From: Streptomyces sp. ML-6
GTDB taxonomy: Bacteria > Actinomycetota > Actinomycetes > Streptomycetales > Streptomycetaceae
Direction of reading: 5' to 3'
Assembly: GCF_030116705.1 (NCBI RefSeq)
Contig: NZ_JAOTIK010000001.1
Span: 5,856,501 to 5,920,500, forward strand
Length of the DNA stretch: 64,000 nt
Shown: one piece after another, positions 42,000 to 51,657 of the stretch
Layout of the letters: each line of letters begins with the position of its first letter
Position numbering within the stretch: the first letter of the stretch is position 1
Notes under the pieces: generated by a model
What the model saw: only the letters and a program-made list of their open reading frames with translations
Databases searched by the model: none
Told to the model about the DNA's origin: nothing
Made by a program: the position numbers and the translations under genes

Positions 42000-43424
42000 A
42001 TGGGTAGGACACTCGCGGAGAAGGTCTGGGACGACCATGTCGTCCGGCGCGCCGAGGGCGAGCCCGACCTCCTCTTCATCGATCTGCACCTGCTGCACGA
42101 GGTGACCAGCCCCCAGGCCTTCGACGGCCTCCGGCAGGCCGGACGCCCGGTGCGGCGCCTCGATCTCACCATCGCCACCGAGGACCACAACACCCCGACC
42201 CTCGACATCGACAAGCCGATCGCCGACCCGGTCTCCCGTGCCCAGTTGGAGACCCTGCGCAAGAACTGCGCGGAGTTCGGCGTACGGCTGCACCCGCTGG
42301 GCGACGTGGAGCAGGGCGTCGTGCACGTGGTCGGTCCGCAGCTGGGGCTGACCCAGCCGGGCACCACGGTGGTCTGCGGCGACTCCCACACCTCCACGCA
42401 CGGAGCCTTCGGCGCGCTGGCGTTCGGCATCGGCACCAGCCAGGTCGAGCACGTCCTGGCCACCCAGACCCTGCCGATGGCCCGCCCGAAGACCATGGCG
42501 ATCACCGTCGAGGGCGAACTGCCCGACGGCGTCACGGCCAAGGACCTGATCCTCGCGATCATCGCCCGCATCGGCACCGGCGGCGGCCAGGGCTACGTCC
42601 TCGAGTACCGCGGCCCGGCCATCGAGAAGCTCTCGATGGAGGCCCGGATGACCATCTGCAACATGTCGATCGAGGCCGGCGCCCGGGCGGGCATGATCGC
42701 CCCGGACGAGACCACCTTCGACTACCTGAAGGGCCGCGACCACGCTCCGCAGGGCGAGGACTGGGACGCTGCCGTCGCGTACTGGAAGACGCTGCGCACC
42801 GACGACGACGCGGTCTTCGACGCCGAGGTCGTCATCGACGCCGCCGAACTGGCGCCGTTCGTCACCTGGGGCACCAACCCCGGCCAGGGTGCGCCCCTGT
42901 CGGCGAACGTCCCCGATCCCGCTTCGTACGAGGACGCCTCGGAGCGGAACGCCGCCGAAAAGGCCCTGGAGTACATGGGGTTGACCGCGGGGCAGCCGCT
43001 GCGCGAGATCAATGTGGACACCGTCTTCGTAGGCTCCTGCACCAACGGCCGGATCGAGGACCTGCGCAACGCGGCCGCGGTCCTGGACGGCCGCAAGGTC
43101 GCCGACGGCGTACGGATGCTGGTCGTTCCCGGTTCCGTCCGGGTCGCCCTGCAGGCCGTCGAGGAGGGCCTGGACAAGGTCTTCACCGCTGCAGGCGCCG
43201 AATGGCGGCACGCGGGTTGCTCGATGTGCCTCGGCATGAATCCCGACCAGCTGGCCCCCGGCGAGCGCTCCGCCTCCACCTCGAACCGCAACTTCGAGGG
43301 CCGCCAGGGCAAGGGCGGCCGTACGCACCTGGTCTCCCCCCAGGTCGCCGCCGCCACCGCCGTGCTGGGTCACCTGGCCTCGCCCGCCGACCTGTCCGAC
43401 GCCCGTACGCCCGCCGGAGTCTGA
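42000..43424 (+). CDS. leuC: 3-isopropylmalate dehydratase large subunit
   Basis: This 474-residue aconitase-family subunit isomerises 2- to 3-isopropylmalate in leucine synthesis. It has the 4Fe-4S ligand segments [40 protein letters not shown] and [20 protein letters not shown], all with Cys present. GGAGGG precedes the ATG. It is followed six bases later by leuD and is divergent from ndgR. Confidence 0.97.
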   Translation: MGRTLAEKVWDDHVVRRAEGEPDLLFIDLHLLHEVTSPQAFDGLRQAGRPVRRLDLTIATEDHNTPTLDIDKPIADPVSRAQLETLRKNCAEFGVRLHPLGDVEQGVVHVVGPQLGLTQPGTTVVCGDSHTSTHGAFGALAFGIGTSQVEHVLATQTLPMARPKTMAITVEGELPDGVTAKDLILAIIARIGTGGGQGYVLEYRGPAIEKLSMEARMTICNMSIEAGARAGMIAPDETTFDYLKGRDHAPQGEDWDAAVAYWKTLRTDDDAVFDAEVVIDAAELAPFVTWGTNPGQGAPLSANVPDPASYEDASERNAAEKALEYMGLTAGQPLREINVDTVFVGSCTNGRIEDLRNAAAVLDGRKVADGVRMLVVPGSVRVALQAVEEGLDKVFTAAGAEWRHAGCSMCLGMNPDQLAPGERSASTSNRNFEGRQGKGGRTHLVSPQVAAATAVLGHLASPADLSDARTPAGV

Positions 43425-43430
43425 GAAATC

Positions 43431-44024
43431 ATGGAAGCTTTCACCACACACACCGGCCGGGCCGTCCCGCTGCGCCGCAGCAACGTCGACACCGACCAGA
43501 TCATCCCCGCCCACTGGCTGAAGAAGGTCACCCGCGACGGCTTCGAGGACGGCCTCTTCGAGGCCTGGCGCAAGGACGAGGACTTCGTCCTCAACCGCCC
43601 GGAGCGCAAAGGCGCCACGGTGCTGGTGGCCGGCCCCGACTTCGGCACCGGCTCGTCCCGCGAGCACGCCGTGTGGGCCCTGCAGAACTACGGCTTCAAG
43701 GCCGTGATCTCCTCCCGCTTCGCCGACATCTTCCGCGGCAACTCGCTGAAGAACGGCCTGTTGACCGTCGTGCTCGACCAGAAGACCGTCGAAGCGCTCT
43801 GGGAGCTGGCCGAGGCCGACCCGACGGCGGAGATCACCGTCGACCTGGAGGAGCGCCAGGTGCGCGCCGAGGGGATCACCGTCGGCTTCGAGCTCGACGA
43901 GAACGCCCGCTGGCGCCTGCTGAACGGGCTGGATGACATCGGTCTCACCCTTCAGAACGAAGCGGACATCGCGACTTACGAGGCGGCCAGGCCGGCCTTC
44001 AAGCCCCGTACAATTAACGCCTGA
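43431..44024 (+). CDS. leuD: 3-isopropylmalate dehydratase small subunit
   Basis: This 197-residue swivel domain partner of LeuC includes [40 protein letters not shown] and [20 protein letters not shown]. Spacing to leuC is six bases, so the two are co-translated. A hairpin terminator starts 16 bases after its stop. Confidence 0.97.
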   Translation: MEAFTTHTGRAVPLRRSNVDTDQIIPAHWLKKVTRDGFEDGLFEAWRKDEDFVLNRPERKGATVLVAGPDFGTGSSREHAVWALQNYGFKAVISSRFADIFRGNSLKNGLLTVVLDQKTVEALWELAEADPTAEITVDLEERQVRAEGITVGFELDENARWRLLNGLDDIGLTLQNEADIATYEAARPAFKPRTINA

Positions 44025-44039
44025 GCAGCGCGTTTCCAG

Positions 44040-44075
44040 GACTGCGCCCCCTACCTTCTGGTAGGGGGCGCAGTC
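44040..44075. terminator. Terminator of leuCD
   Basis: A perfect 16-bp stem (GACTGCGCCCCCTACC at 44040-44055 with GGTAGGGGGCGCAGTC at 44060-44075) and a TTCT loop. Confidence 0.92.
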
Positions 44076-44128
44076 GCTTGTTGAGACCCCGTCGGGCGAC
44101 AACTCGCCCCAGATGGCACAATCGGTGC

Positions 44129-44356
44129 ATGGAACGCGACAGCCAACTCGAGCTTTACGGCCAAGTCGCCGACCGATTGAAGGAAGCGCACACAAGAGTG
44201 CGCGCACTGCAAGTCCCGGAGGGCGTAAGGATGGCGCTGTCCCGGAAGCTGTTGGTCATCACGGCCGCGGCTAAGCACGATCTCCCGGACGCGGCAAGGC
44301 GTCTGGACCGGTTGATGAAGGACCTCGACGAGGGCCGATTCCCCGAAGGTGAGTGA
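44129..44356 (+). CDS. Conserved small protein of unknown function
   Basis: This 75-residue protein is all-helical: MERDSQLELYGQVADRLKEA, VRALQVPEGVRMALSRKLLV, DLPDAARRLDRLMKDLDEGR. A longer frame begins at 44078 but ATG 44129 starts the regular heptad-like text. It has no membrane segment or motif. It sits between the leuCD terminator and hupS, where S. coelicolor also has a short hypothetical gene. The function is not known to me. Confidence 0.75.
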   Translation: MERDSQLELYGQVADRLKEAHTRVRALQVPEGVRMALSRKLLVITAAAKHDLPDAARRLDRLMKDLDEGRFPEGE

Positions 44357-44499
44357 CTCTGCGGAACGACGCAGCGGTCGACTTCGTTGCGGCACTAGGG
44401 TGATTAGCCCGTTTCGTGTTTGATTTGCGGTATATATCTGCCTAACGTGCGAAAACGCTTGAACACTTTCGTTCTGGCAATGTCTCCGAAGGGGAAGAC

Positions 44500-45165
44500 G
44501 TGAACAAGGCGCAGCTCGTAGAAGCGATTGCCGACAAGCTCGGCGGCCGTCAGCAGGCGGCCGACGCCGTCGACGCGGTGCTCGACGCGATCGTCCGTGC
44601 GGTTGTCGCGGGGGACCGTGTCTCGGTCACGGGCTTCGGCTCGTTCGAGAAGGTCGACCGCCCCGCCCGGTACGCCCGCAACCCGCAGACGGGTGAGCGC
44701 GTACGGGTCAAGAAGACCTCGGTTCCCCGCTTCCGCGCGGGCCAGGGCTTCAAGGACCTGGTGAGCGGCTCGAAGAAGCTCCCCAAGGGCGGCGAGGTGG
44801 CTGTGAAGAAGGCGCCCAAGGGCAGCCTCTCGGGCGGTGCTTCCACCCGTACGACGACCAAGGCCGCGGCAAAGAAGGCCGCCGCCAAGAAGGCCACGGC
44901 GAAGAAGGCCACCGCCAAGAAGACCGTGACCGCGGCGAAGAAGACCACGCCCGCGAAGAAGACCACGGCGAAGAAGACCACGGCCGCGGCCAAGAAGGCC
45001 ACGCCCGCGAAGAAGACCACCGCCGCGGCGAAGAAGACGACGGCGAAGAAGGCCACCGCCGGCAAGACCGCGCCCGCCAAGAAGGCCACGGCGAAGAAGG
45101 CGCCCGCGAAGAAGACCACGGCGCGCAAGACCACGGCCAAGAAGGCCACCGCACGGAAGAAGTGA
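44500..45165 (+). CDS. hupS: HU-family nucleoid protein with lysine-rich tail
   Basis: This 221-residue protein has an N-terminal HU domain of about 95 residues (MNKAQLVEAIADKLGGRQQA, VSVTGFGSFEKVDRPARYAR, RVRVKKTSVPRFRAGQGFKD) and a 120-residue histone H1-like tail of AKKATAKKTT-type repeats. This two-part form is HupS, linked in Streptomyces to spore nucleoid compaction; HupA lacks the tail. The GTG start follows GAAGGGGAAG. A hairpin terminator follows. Confidence 0.95.
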   Translation: MNKAQLVEAIADKLGGRQQAADAVDAVLDAIVRAVVAGDRVSVTGFGSFEKVDRPARYARNPQTGERVRVKKTSVPRFRAGQGFKDLVSGSKKLPKGGEVAVKKAPKGSLSGGASTRTTTKAAAKKAAAKKATAKKATAKKTVTAAKKTTPAKKTTAKKTTAAAKKATPAKKTTAAAKKTTAKKATAGKTAPAKKATAKKAPAKKTTARKTTAKKATARKK

Positions 45166-45196
45166 GAACGAGCAGCACGGACCGCTCACACGCACC

Positions 45197-45227
45197 GGGC
45201 CGGGCTCCCCTCGGGGGAGCCCGGCCC
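45197..45227. terminator. Bidirectional terminator between hupS and the convergent genes
   Basis: A perfect 14-bp stem (GGGCCGGGCTCCCC at 45197-45210, GGGGAGCCCGGCCC at 45214-45227) with a three-base loop, located between convergent stop codons. Confidence 0.9.
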
Positions 45228-45258
45228 GCGGGCTGTCGTGGGCGCGTGCGCGCGGCCG

Positions 45259-45462
45259 TCAGAACGTCTGCAGGGTCACCAGGGTGATCCGCAGGTCCGC
45301 GCCCTCGCCGCTGCCCTCGATCCGCACCCGCTGCCCCGGCCGCAGCAGCAGCAGCCCGCCGGCGTCGAAGGCCCGGGCGTCGAACTCCACCGGGGTGCCG
45401 TCGTCGAGCAGCACACTGCCGGTGCGGGTCTCGGGGTCGTACGTGTACGAGGTCGCCTGCAT
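45259..45462 (-). CDS. Small conserved protein, possible OB/beta-barrel fold
   Basis: This 67-residue protein (MQATSYTYDPETRTGSVLLD, FDARAFDAGGLLLLRPGQRV, RIEGSGEGADLRITLVTLQTF) has alternating strands reminiscent of a cold-shock/OB barrel but lacks the RNP motifs. It lies 78 bases downstream of cofC on the same strand and may share its transcript. The function is unknown. Confidence 0.7.
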   Translation of the reverse strand: MQATSYTYDPETRTGSVLLDDGTPVEFDARAFDAGGLLLLRPGQRVRIEGSGEGADLRITLVTLQTF

Positions 45463-45540
45463 GAACGGCAGCCTAGCGGCCCGGTACGGGGACGGCCGGT
45501 CCGGTGGGGGCGGGTGCCCCGGCCGTGTGCCCGGGCGGCG

Positions 45541-46245
45541 CTACCGCCGCGGCACGGCCCGGAGGATTCCCGCGCCCGGGTGCTGCGCGGTGTGTTCCGC
45601 CGTGTGCGGGCCGACCCCCAGGGCCAGCGCGGCCCGCAGATCCGCGCCGGTGTCCACGTCCTGGCGGACCGAATCGATACCGGTCAGGTCGGCCTCCACC
45701 GCCCCGGAGTCCAGATGCCGGGCCCGGGAAGGGCCGCCGAAAGACGGGCGCAATTCCACCCCGGGCGCGGCCGAGAGAAATGTCGTGCCGATTCCCGCCG
45801 CATCCGTCACAAATGTGCGCGGGAATTCGGCGGAGTAATTGAGTACCCGGGCCAATTCCCCGGGACGAAGTGCCGGGAGATCGGCGTTGAGCGCGGCGAG
45901 GGCGGCTCGGGGCCGCCGGGCCCGCACGGTGCGCGCGCCGTGCGCCAGCGCGGCGTTGAGTCCGCTCTCGGGCTCGTCGGGCACGACACGCGCGCCGAGC
46001 GCGGTGAGCGCGGCGCCGGCCCTCGCGTCGTCCGTGACCACCACCACATCCAGCACCGCCGGGCAGGACAGGGCCGCGGCCACGGTGTCCCGGGCGAAGG
46101 CGAGGGCGAGCCGCGGACGCAGCGCGTCCCCGGTGGCGGGCGCCAGCCTGCTCTTGGCCCGCGCCAAGGGCTTCAACGGGACGACCAGGGACCAGGAACC
46201 GGTCGGGTCGGTGTTCGTGGCGATCTCCCCCTCGGTGCGCTTCAC
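45541..46245 (-). CDS. cofC: 2-phospho-L-lactate/phosphoenolpyruvate guanylyltransferase (F420 biosynthesis)
   Basis: This 234-residue nucleotidyltransferase has the N-terminal signature SLVVPLKPLARAKSRLAPAT, VLDVVVVTDDARAGAALTAL, AALAALNADLPALRPGELAR and FVTDAAGIGTTFLSAAPGVE. CofC/FbiD couples GTP to a three-carbon phosphate in the first step of the F420 side chain; in actinobacteria phosphoenolpyruvate is the usual substrate. It stands alone, away from other F420 genes, as in other Streptomyces. Confidence 0.9.
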   Translation of the reverse strand: MKRTEGEIATNTDPTGSWSLVVPLKPLARAKSRLAPATGDALRPRLALAFARDTVAAALSCPAVLDVVVVTDDARAGAALTALGARVVPDEPESGLNAALAHGARTVRARRPRAALAALNADLPALRPGELARVLNYSAEFPRTFVTDAAGIGTTFLSAAPGVELRPSFGGPSRARHLDSGAVEADLTGIDSVRQDVDTGADLRAALALGVGPHTAEHTAQHPGAGILRAVPRR

Positions 46246-46391
46246 CGCCTATTCTCGCCTGCCTGCGCGAGAACCCGGAGGGACGGTCCCGAAAGCGGGG
46301 CGTACGGTGTTCTCGACAGAGCAGGGGCCTGGGGCGAGACTTGACCGTCGGTAGCCAGGCAGAGTTCAGGTCCTTAGAGGAAGGTGTCCGA

Positions 46392-47144
46392 GTGTCCCGC
46401 CGCAGAATCGGCTTCTGGTACCGCCTGGCGGCGGTCATCGCAAAACCGCCGCTGGTGGTTCTGTTCAAGCGTGACTGGCGGGGAATGGAGCACATTCCGG
46501 CCGACGGCGGATTCATCACGGCGGTCAACCACAACTCTTACCTGGACCCGCTCTCCTACGCCCATTTCCAGTACAACACCGGGCGGGTGCCCCGGCTCCT
46601 GGCCAAGGCGGCCCTCTTCAAGACCCCCTTCGTCGGAATGATGCTGCGCGGCACCGGACAGATCCCCGTGTACCGCGAGACGACCAACGCGCTGGACGCC
46701 TTCCGGGCCGCCGTCGACGCCATCGAGCGGGGCGAATGCGTCGCCTTCTACCCGGAGGGCACCCTCACCCGCGACCCCGACATGTGGCCGATGGCCGGCA
46801 AGACCGGCGCGGCCCGCGTCGCGCTGCTGACGAAGGTCCCGGTCATCCCGGTCGCCCAGTGGGGCGCCAACCTGGCGATGCCGCCGTACGCCAAGACGGA
46901 CAAGTTCCGGTTCTTCCCCCGCAAGACCCTCCAGGTGCAGGCGGGGCCGCCCGTCGACCTCTCCCGGTTCTACGACCTGCAGCCGACGCCCGAGGTACTG
47001 CGCGAGGCGACCGAGGTCATCATGGCCGCGGTGACCGAGCAGCTGGAGATCGTGCGGGGCGAGAAGGCCCCGGCACAGCCGTACGATCACCGCAGGGCCC
47101 GCGCGGAGCAACGGCGCAGGGCCGAAGGGAAGGGAACCAAGTGA
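46392..47144 (+). CDS. 1-acyl-sn-glycerol-3-phosphate acyltransferase (PlsC family)
   Basis: This 250-residue membrane-associated acyltransferase has the HX4D motif TAVNHNSYLDPLSYAHFQ, GTGQIPVYRETTNALDAFRA, the FYPEGTLTRDPDMWPMAGKT block and VPVIPVAQWGA. It transfers acyl chains to lysophosphatidate in phospholipid synthesis. GTG 46392 is chosen because AGAGGAAGG precedes it and the basic start SRRRIGFWYRL follows; the frame extends upstream to 46341. Its stop overlaps the gpsA start (GTGA), coupling it to the glycerol-phosphate pathway. Confidence 0.9.
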   Translation: MSRRRIGFWYRLAAVIAKPPLVVLFKRDWRGMEHIPADGGFITAVNHNSYLDPLSYAHFQYNTGRVPRLLAKAALFKTPFVGMMLRGTGQIPVYRETTNALDAFRAAVDAIERGECVAFYPEGTLTRDPDMWPMAGKTGAARVALLTKVPVIPVAQWGANLAMPPYAKTDKFRFFPRKTLQVQAGPPVDLSRFYDLQPTPEVLREATEVIMAAVTEQLEIVRGEKAPAQPYDHRRARAEQRRRAEGKGTK

Positions 47145-48151
47145 CGCACCCCGCGAAGGCGGCCGTCTTCGGAACGGGCTCATGGGGCACGGCCTTCGGC
47201 GTGGTCCTCGCCGACGCCGGCTGCGAGGTCACCCTCTGGGGCCGCCGCGCCGAGGTCGCCGAGGCCGTCAACACCACCCGTACCAACCCGGACTACCTGC
47301 CGGGCATCGAACTCCCCGCGAAGGTCCGGGCCACCACCGACGCCGCCGAGGCGCTGGACGGCGCCGACTTCGCCGTGCTCGTGGTGCCTTCGCAGACGCT
47401 GCGCGCCAACCTCGCCGACTGGGCCCCGCACCTGGGCCCCGACACCGTCCTCGTCTCGATGATGAAGGGCGTCGAACTCGGCACGGCGAAGCGGATGAGC
47501 GAGGTCATCGAGGACGTCGCCAAGGTCTCCGCGGACCGGATCGCCGTCATCACCGGACCCAACCTGGCCAAGGAGATCGCCGAACGCCGCCCCGCGGCGG
47601 CCGTCGTCGCCTGCCAGGACGAGTCCGTGGCCCGGCGCCTCCAGGCCGCCTGCCACACCCCGTACTTCCGCCCGTACACCAACACCGACGTGGTCGGCTG
47701 CGAACTCGGCGGCGCGGTCAAGAACGTCATCGGCCTCGCGGTCGGCATCGCCGACGGCATGGGCCTCGGCGACAACGCCAAGGGCTCGCTCATCACCCGG
47801 GGCCTCGCCGAGACGACCCGCCTCGGCCTCGCCATGGGCGCCGACCCGTTGACCTTCTCCGGACTCGCGGGCCTGGGCGACCTGGTGGCGACCTGCTCCT
47901 CGCCGCTGTCGCGCAACCACACCTTCGGCACCAACCTCGGCCGCGGCATGACGCTCCAGGAGACCATCGCCGTCACCAGGCAGACCGCCGAGGGCGTCAA
48001 GTCCTGCGAGTCGGTGCTCGATCTGGCGCGCCGGCACGGCGTCGACATGCCCATCACCGAGACGGTCGTCGGCATCGTCCACGAGGGCAAGCCGCCGATG
48101 GTCGCGCTGGCCGAACTGATGTCGCGCAGCGCGAAGCCCGAGCGACGCTGA
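47141..48151 (+). CDS. gpsA: Glycerol-3-phosphate dehydrogenase (NAD(P)+)
   Basis: This 336-residue enzyme makes sn-glycerol-3-phosphate for phospholipids. The Rossmann motif AAVFGTGSWGTAFGVVLADA, the conserved ITGPNLAKEIAERRPAAAVV, the catalytic Lys region GCELGGAVKNVIGLAVGIAD and GLAGLGDLVATCSSPLSRNH are all present. The GTG at 47141 overlaps the stop of the acyltransferase gene. Confidence 0.97.
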   Translation: MTHPAKAAVFGTGSWGTAFGVVLADAGCEVTLWGRRAEVAEAVNTTRTNPDYLPGIELPAKVRATTDAAEALDGADFAVLVVPSQTLRANLADWAPHLGPDTVLVSMMKGVELGTAKRMSEVIEDVAKVSADRIAVITGPNLAKEIAERRPAAAVVACQDESVARRLQAACHTPYFRPYTNTDVVGCELGGAVKNVIGLAVGIADGMGLGDNAKGSLITRGLAETTRLGLAMGADPLTFSGLAGLGDLVATCSSPLSRNHTFGTNLGRGMTLQETIAVTRQTAEGVKSCESVLDLARRHGVDMPITETVVGIVHEGKPPMVALAELMSRSAKPERR

Positions 48152-48301
48152 GATGCCGTCGGGCGGTCCTCCACCGGACGGCCGTCCGACGGGCCCCGGA
48201 ACGGGCCGCGGAGGGCCACCACGGTGAACGTACGCGGTCACCGTTCCGGCGGACCCGGCCGCGCTGACGCATGGGGTACCAGCAGGTACGCTCAACTCGA
48301 T

Positions 48302-49459
48302 ATGAGCAGCGAGAACCTCCCCCAGAGCCCGGAGCGGCAGCTCCGCAAGCCGCGCGTGGCCGTCGTGTTCGGCGGCCGCAGCTCCGAACACGGCATCTCG
48401 GTCGTCACGGCCGGCGCCGTCCTGAACGCCATCGACCGGACCAAGTACGACGTCCTGCCGATCGGCATCACGACCGACGGCCGCTGGGCGCTCACCGCCG
48501 ACGAACCCGAACGCATGGCCATCACGGACCGGAAGATGCCGGAAGTGGCCCAGCTGGCCGAGTCCGCCGAGGGCGCCGTGGTGCTCTCCGTCGACCCCGG
48601 CAGCCGTGAAGTGGTGTACAGCGAGCCCGGCTCGGTCCCCAAGGCGCTCGGCGAGGTGGACGTCGTCTTCCCCGTGCTGCACGGCCCGTACGGCGAGGAC
48701 GGCACCCTCCAGGGGCTCCTGGAGCTGTCCGGCGTGCCCTACGTCGGCGCCGGGGTCCTCGCCTCGGCGGTCGGCCAGGACAAGGAGTACATGAAGCGGG
48801 TCTTCATCTCCTTCGGCCTGCCGGTCGGCCCCTACCTCGTGGTGCGCCCCCGGGAATGGGACAAGGACCCCGCCGGGGCCCGCGCGCGCATCGTGGACTT
48901 CGCCGGCGAGCACGGCTGGCCGCTCTTCATCAAGCCCGCCCGGGCCGGCTCCTCCATCGGCATCACCAAGGTCGACGACCCGTCCGGGCTCGACGGGGCC
49001 ATCGAGGAGGCCCGCCGCCACGACCCCAAGTTCCTGGTCGAGTCGCTGCTGCGGGGCCGCGAGATCGAGTGCGGGGTGCTGGAGTTCGAGGACGGGCCGC
49101 GCGCCAGCGTGCCCGCCGAGATCCCGCCGGTGACCGCGCACGACTTCTACGACTTCGAGGCCAAGTACATCGACTCGGCCTCCGGGATCGTGCCCGCCCC
49201 GCTCACCGAGGAGCAGACGGCCGAGGTCCAGCGCCTCGCGATCGAGGCCTTCGACGCGGTGTCCTGCGAGGGACTGGTCCGTGCCGACTTCTTCCTCACC
49301 GAGGACGGCACCTTCGTGATCAACGAGGTCAACACCCTGCCCGGCTTCACGCCGATCTCCATGTACCCGCGGATGTGGCAGGAGAGCGGTGTGAGCTACC
49401 AGGAGCTGGTGGACCGGCTGATCCAGGCCGCGCTGAGCCGGTCCACCGGCCTGCGCTGA
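48302..49459 (+). CDS. ddlA: D-alanine--D-alanine ligase
   Basis: This 385-residue ATP-grasp ligase has VAVVFGGRSSEHGISVVTAG, VVFPVLHGPYGEDGTLQGLL, the lysine/glycine loop FIKPARAGSSIGITKVDD and the end motif VINEVNTLPGFTPISMYPRM. It provides D-Ala-D-Ala for peptidoglycan. ATG 48302 begins the natural N-terminus; the open frame reaches 48224 without a site. Confidence 0.96.
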   Translation: MSSENLPQSPERQLRKPRVAVVFGGRSSEHGISVVTAGAVLNAIDRTKYDVLPIGITTDGRWALTADEPERMAITDRKMPEVAQLAESAEGAVVLSVDPGSREVVYSEPGSVPKALGEVDVVFPVLHGPYGEDGTLQGLLELSGVPYVGAGVLASAVGQDKEYMKRVFISFGLPVGPYLVVRPREWDKDPAGARARIVDFAGEHGWPLFIKPARAGSSIGITKVDDPSGLDGAIEEARRHDPKFLVESLLRGREIECGVLEFEDGPRASVPAEIPPVTAHDFYDFEAKYIDSASGIVPAPLTEEQTAEVQRLAIEAFDAVSCEGLVRADFFLTEDGTFVINEVNTLPGFTPISMYPRMWQESGVSYQELVDRLIQAALSRSTGLR

Positions 49460-49476
49460 GCCGGACCGCGCCCCAG

Positions 49477-49506
49477 GGCGTGCGCCCCGCGACGGCGGCG
49501 CACGCC
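49477..49506. terminator. Hairpin after ddlA
   Basis: A 10-bp stem GGCGTGCGCC (49477-49486) with GGCGCACGCC (49497-49506), 17 bases after the ddlA stop, between convergent genes. Confidence 0.7.
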
Positions 49507-49618
49507 AGGGCGTGTTCCGGAAGCGGCGCCGTCCGCCCCGAGGGCGGGCATGCCGGACGTCCCCGGCCGGCCGGGACTTCCGGAGCGCCGGTCGGTACGG
49601 GTACTTCCGGAACCCGCC

Positions 49619-50098
49619 CTACAGGCCGGGCACCGTCTTCTCGACGGCCGGACCGAACGCGGCCAGCGGACTCGCGTCGTGCGCGTACTCGGCGGACAGG
49701 CTCACCTCGACGTACGCCTTGCGGTAGGTCGTCGTGAAACGGGGACCGGCGTCCTCCGACTGCTCCAGCAGCCAGTTGACGCCGTTCGCCTCGGTCCCCT
49801 TGGCCATGGGGTCGTCCATCTTCGCGGGCCGGGGGACCCCGCAGCGCAGTACGATCGCTCCGTCCCCCCACACGGCGGTCAGTTCGGATTTCGGCCCGGT
49901 GTCCCCGCGGTCGTGCCCGGCGACGGTCTCCGGCAGTTCCCCCTGCAGCGCGCGGCAGTAGGCTGCGGCTTCCGGGGACGGGGAGGGCACCGTGACCGAC
50001 ACCGCGTCCGAGGAGGAACAGCCCGCCGCGGCCAGCAGCAGCGCGGCGACGGACGGACCGAGGAACACGGGGTGGCGGAGCCGGCGCGATGATGTCAC
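49619..50098 (-). CDS. DUF3515 lipoprotein
   Basis: This 159-residue protein has a lipoprotein signal (SVAALLLAAAGCSSSDAVSV), C-terminal text of the DUF3515 family (AYCRALQGELPETVAGHDRG, ELTAVWGDGAIVLRCGVPRP, NGVNWLLEQSEDAGPRFTTT) and two conserved Cys. It should be anchored outside the membrane. The function is unknown; its position next to thiL and an Lrp-type gene is conserved in Streptomyces as I recall. Confidence 0.85.
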   Translation of the reverse strand: MTSSRRLRHPVFLGPSVAALLLAAAGCSSSDAVSVTVPSPSPEAAAYCRALQGELPETVAGHDRGDTGPKSELTAVWGDGAIVLRCGVPRPAKMDDPMAKGTEANGVNWLLEQSEDAGPRFTTTYRKAYVEVSLSAEYAHDASPLAAFGPAVEKTVPGL

Positions 50099-50118
50099 CG
50101 GCCCAGCGTAGACGGGGA

Positions 50119-50352
50119 CTACAGATGAACGACCGGGCAGGTCAGGGTTCGGGTGATGCCTTCCACCTGCTGGACCTTGGCGACCACCATGCGGCCCAGC
50201 TCGTCGACCGTGTCGGCCTGCGCGCGGACGATCACGTCGTAGGGGCCTGTCACGTCCTCCGCCTGGATCACTCCCGGAATCGCGGAGATGGTCTCGGCGA
50301 CGGTCGACGCCTTGCCCACCTCGGTCTGAATGAGGATGTACGCCTGTACCAC
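50119..50352 (-). CDS. Stand-alone Lrp/AsnC ligand-binding (RAM) domain protein
   Basis: This 77-residue protein is just the effector domain of Lrp/AsnC regulators (VQAYILIQTEVGKASTVAET, GPYDVIVRAQADTVDELGRM, VEGITRTLTCPVVHL) without a DNA-binding domain. Such proteins bind amino acids and may modulate full Lrp regulators. GTG 50352 follows GGAGG at good spacing; a longer frame to 50592 has no family similarity. Confidence 0.85.
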   Translation of the reverse strand: MVQAYILIQTEVGKASTVAETISAIPGVIQAEDVTGPYDVIVRAQADTVDELGRMVVAKVQQVEGITRTLTCPVVHL

Positions 50353-50675
50353 GGAACCTCCAGGGCGGCCACGAGGATCATGTGGGGGAAAGGGACGCCA
50401 CGTTATCGCGTTGCCGTGTGCCGCGGGGAGACCTGTGGGCGGTTGACGCCCACCGCGTGGCGTGCGCAGGACACAGATTGACGTATCTCTTGACAGTACC
50501 GACAGCAGTGACGGCCCGCGACCGAGAGCACGGCGGGCCGGAAGGGGGAACAGGCATGCCGGTGACGAGCGGTGCAGACTGCTCCCCGCCATGTCGGCCG
50601 GTCCGTGATCGGGACCGCCGGCCGTCGAAGCAGCCCGGACGACGGTCCGGCGCGATAGATGAGAGGTGAGACTCG
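50353..50675. promoter_or_regulatory. Divergent intergenic region between the Lrp-type gene and thiL
   Basis: This stretch has 323 bases without a gene. It must contain promoters for both directions. Two TTGAC words (about 50,477 and 50,490) are possible -35 elements, but matching -10 boxes are unclear. I see no TPP-riboswitch-like structure before thiL. Confidence 0.4.
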
Positions 50676-51647
50676 GTGAAGGGAACCGTGGGCGAGTTGG
50701 GGGAGTTCGGGCTCATCAGGGAGCTCACCGCCCGGCTCACCACCACTCCGGCGGTACGGCTCGGTCCCGGCGACGACGCCGCGGTCGTGACCGCCCCCGA
50801 CCGCAGGGTCGTGGCCAGTATGGACATCCTGCTGGAGGGACAGCACTTCCGCCGCGACTGGTCGACGGCGTACGACGTCGGCCGCAAGGCGGCCGCCCAG
50901 AACCTCGCCGACATCGCCGCCATGGGCGCGGTGCCCACCGCGCTGCTGCTCGGCCTGGTCGTCCCCGCCGAACTCCCGGTCACCTGGGCCGGCGAGCTGA
51001 TGGACGGTCTGCGTGACGAATGCCAGGTCGCGGGCGCCGCGGTGGTCGGCGGCGACGTGGTGCGCGGCGAGACGATCACCATCTCGATCACCGCGCTCGG
51101 CGACCTGCGCAACCACGAACCGGTCACCCGGGGCGGCGCCCAGCCCGGCGACGTCGTCGCCGTCACCGGCTGGCTCGGCTGGTCCGCCGCCGGGTACGCC
51201 GTGCTCTCCCGGGGCTTCCGCTCGCCCCGCGCCTTCGTCGAGGCCCACCGCCGCCCCGAACCCCCGTACCACGCGGGCCCCGCGGCGGCCGGGCTCGGCG
51301 CCACCGCGATGACGGACGTGAGCGACGGCCTCGTCGCCGACCTCGGGCACATCGCCGAGGCCAGCAAGGTCCGCATCGACCTGCGCTCCGGCCTCATCGA
51401 CATCCCCTCCCAGATGTCCGACATCGGGCAGGCCGTCGGCGTCGACCCGCTCCAGTGGGTGCTGACCGGGGGAGAGGACCACGCGATCGTCGCCACCTTC
51501 CCGCCGGACGTGAAGCTGCCCGCCCGCTGGAAGGTCATCGGCGAGGTGCTCAACCCCTCCGCGCTGCCCCAGGTGACGGTCGACGGGGCGCCCTGGACCA
51601 GCAAGAGCGGCTGGGACCACTTCGGGGGCATAGAGGACGCCCAGTAG
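50676..51647 (+). CDS. thiL: Thiamine-monophosphate kinase
   Basis: This 323-residue kinase converts thiamine phosphate to the diphosphate. It has the ThiL start [36 protein letters not shown], the metal site region [39 protein letters not shown] and [20 protein letters not shown]. The GTG start follows GAGAGGTGAG. thiD follows ten bases later. Confidence 0.95.
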   Translation: MKGTVGELGEFGLIRELTARLTTTPAVRLGPGDDAAVVTAPDRRVVASMDILLEGQHFRRDWSTAYDVGRKAAAQNLADIAAMGAVPTALLLGLVVPAELPVTWAGELMDGLRDECQVAGAAVVGGDVVRGETITISITALGDLRNHEPVTRGGAQPGDVVAVTGWLGWSAAGYAVLSRGFRSPRAFVEAHRRPEPPYHAGPAAAGLGATAMTDVSDGLVADLGHIAEASKVRIDLRSGLIDIPSQMSDIGQAVGVDPLQWVLTGGEDHAIVATFPPDVKLPARWKVIGEVLNPSALPQVTVDGAPWTSKSGWDHFGGIEDAQ

Positions 51648-51657
51648 ATTTCGGCAC

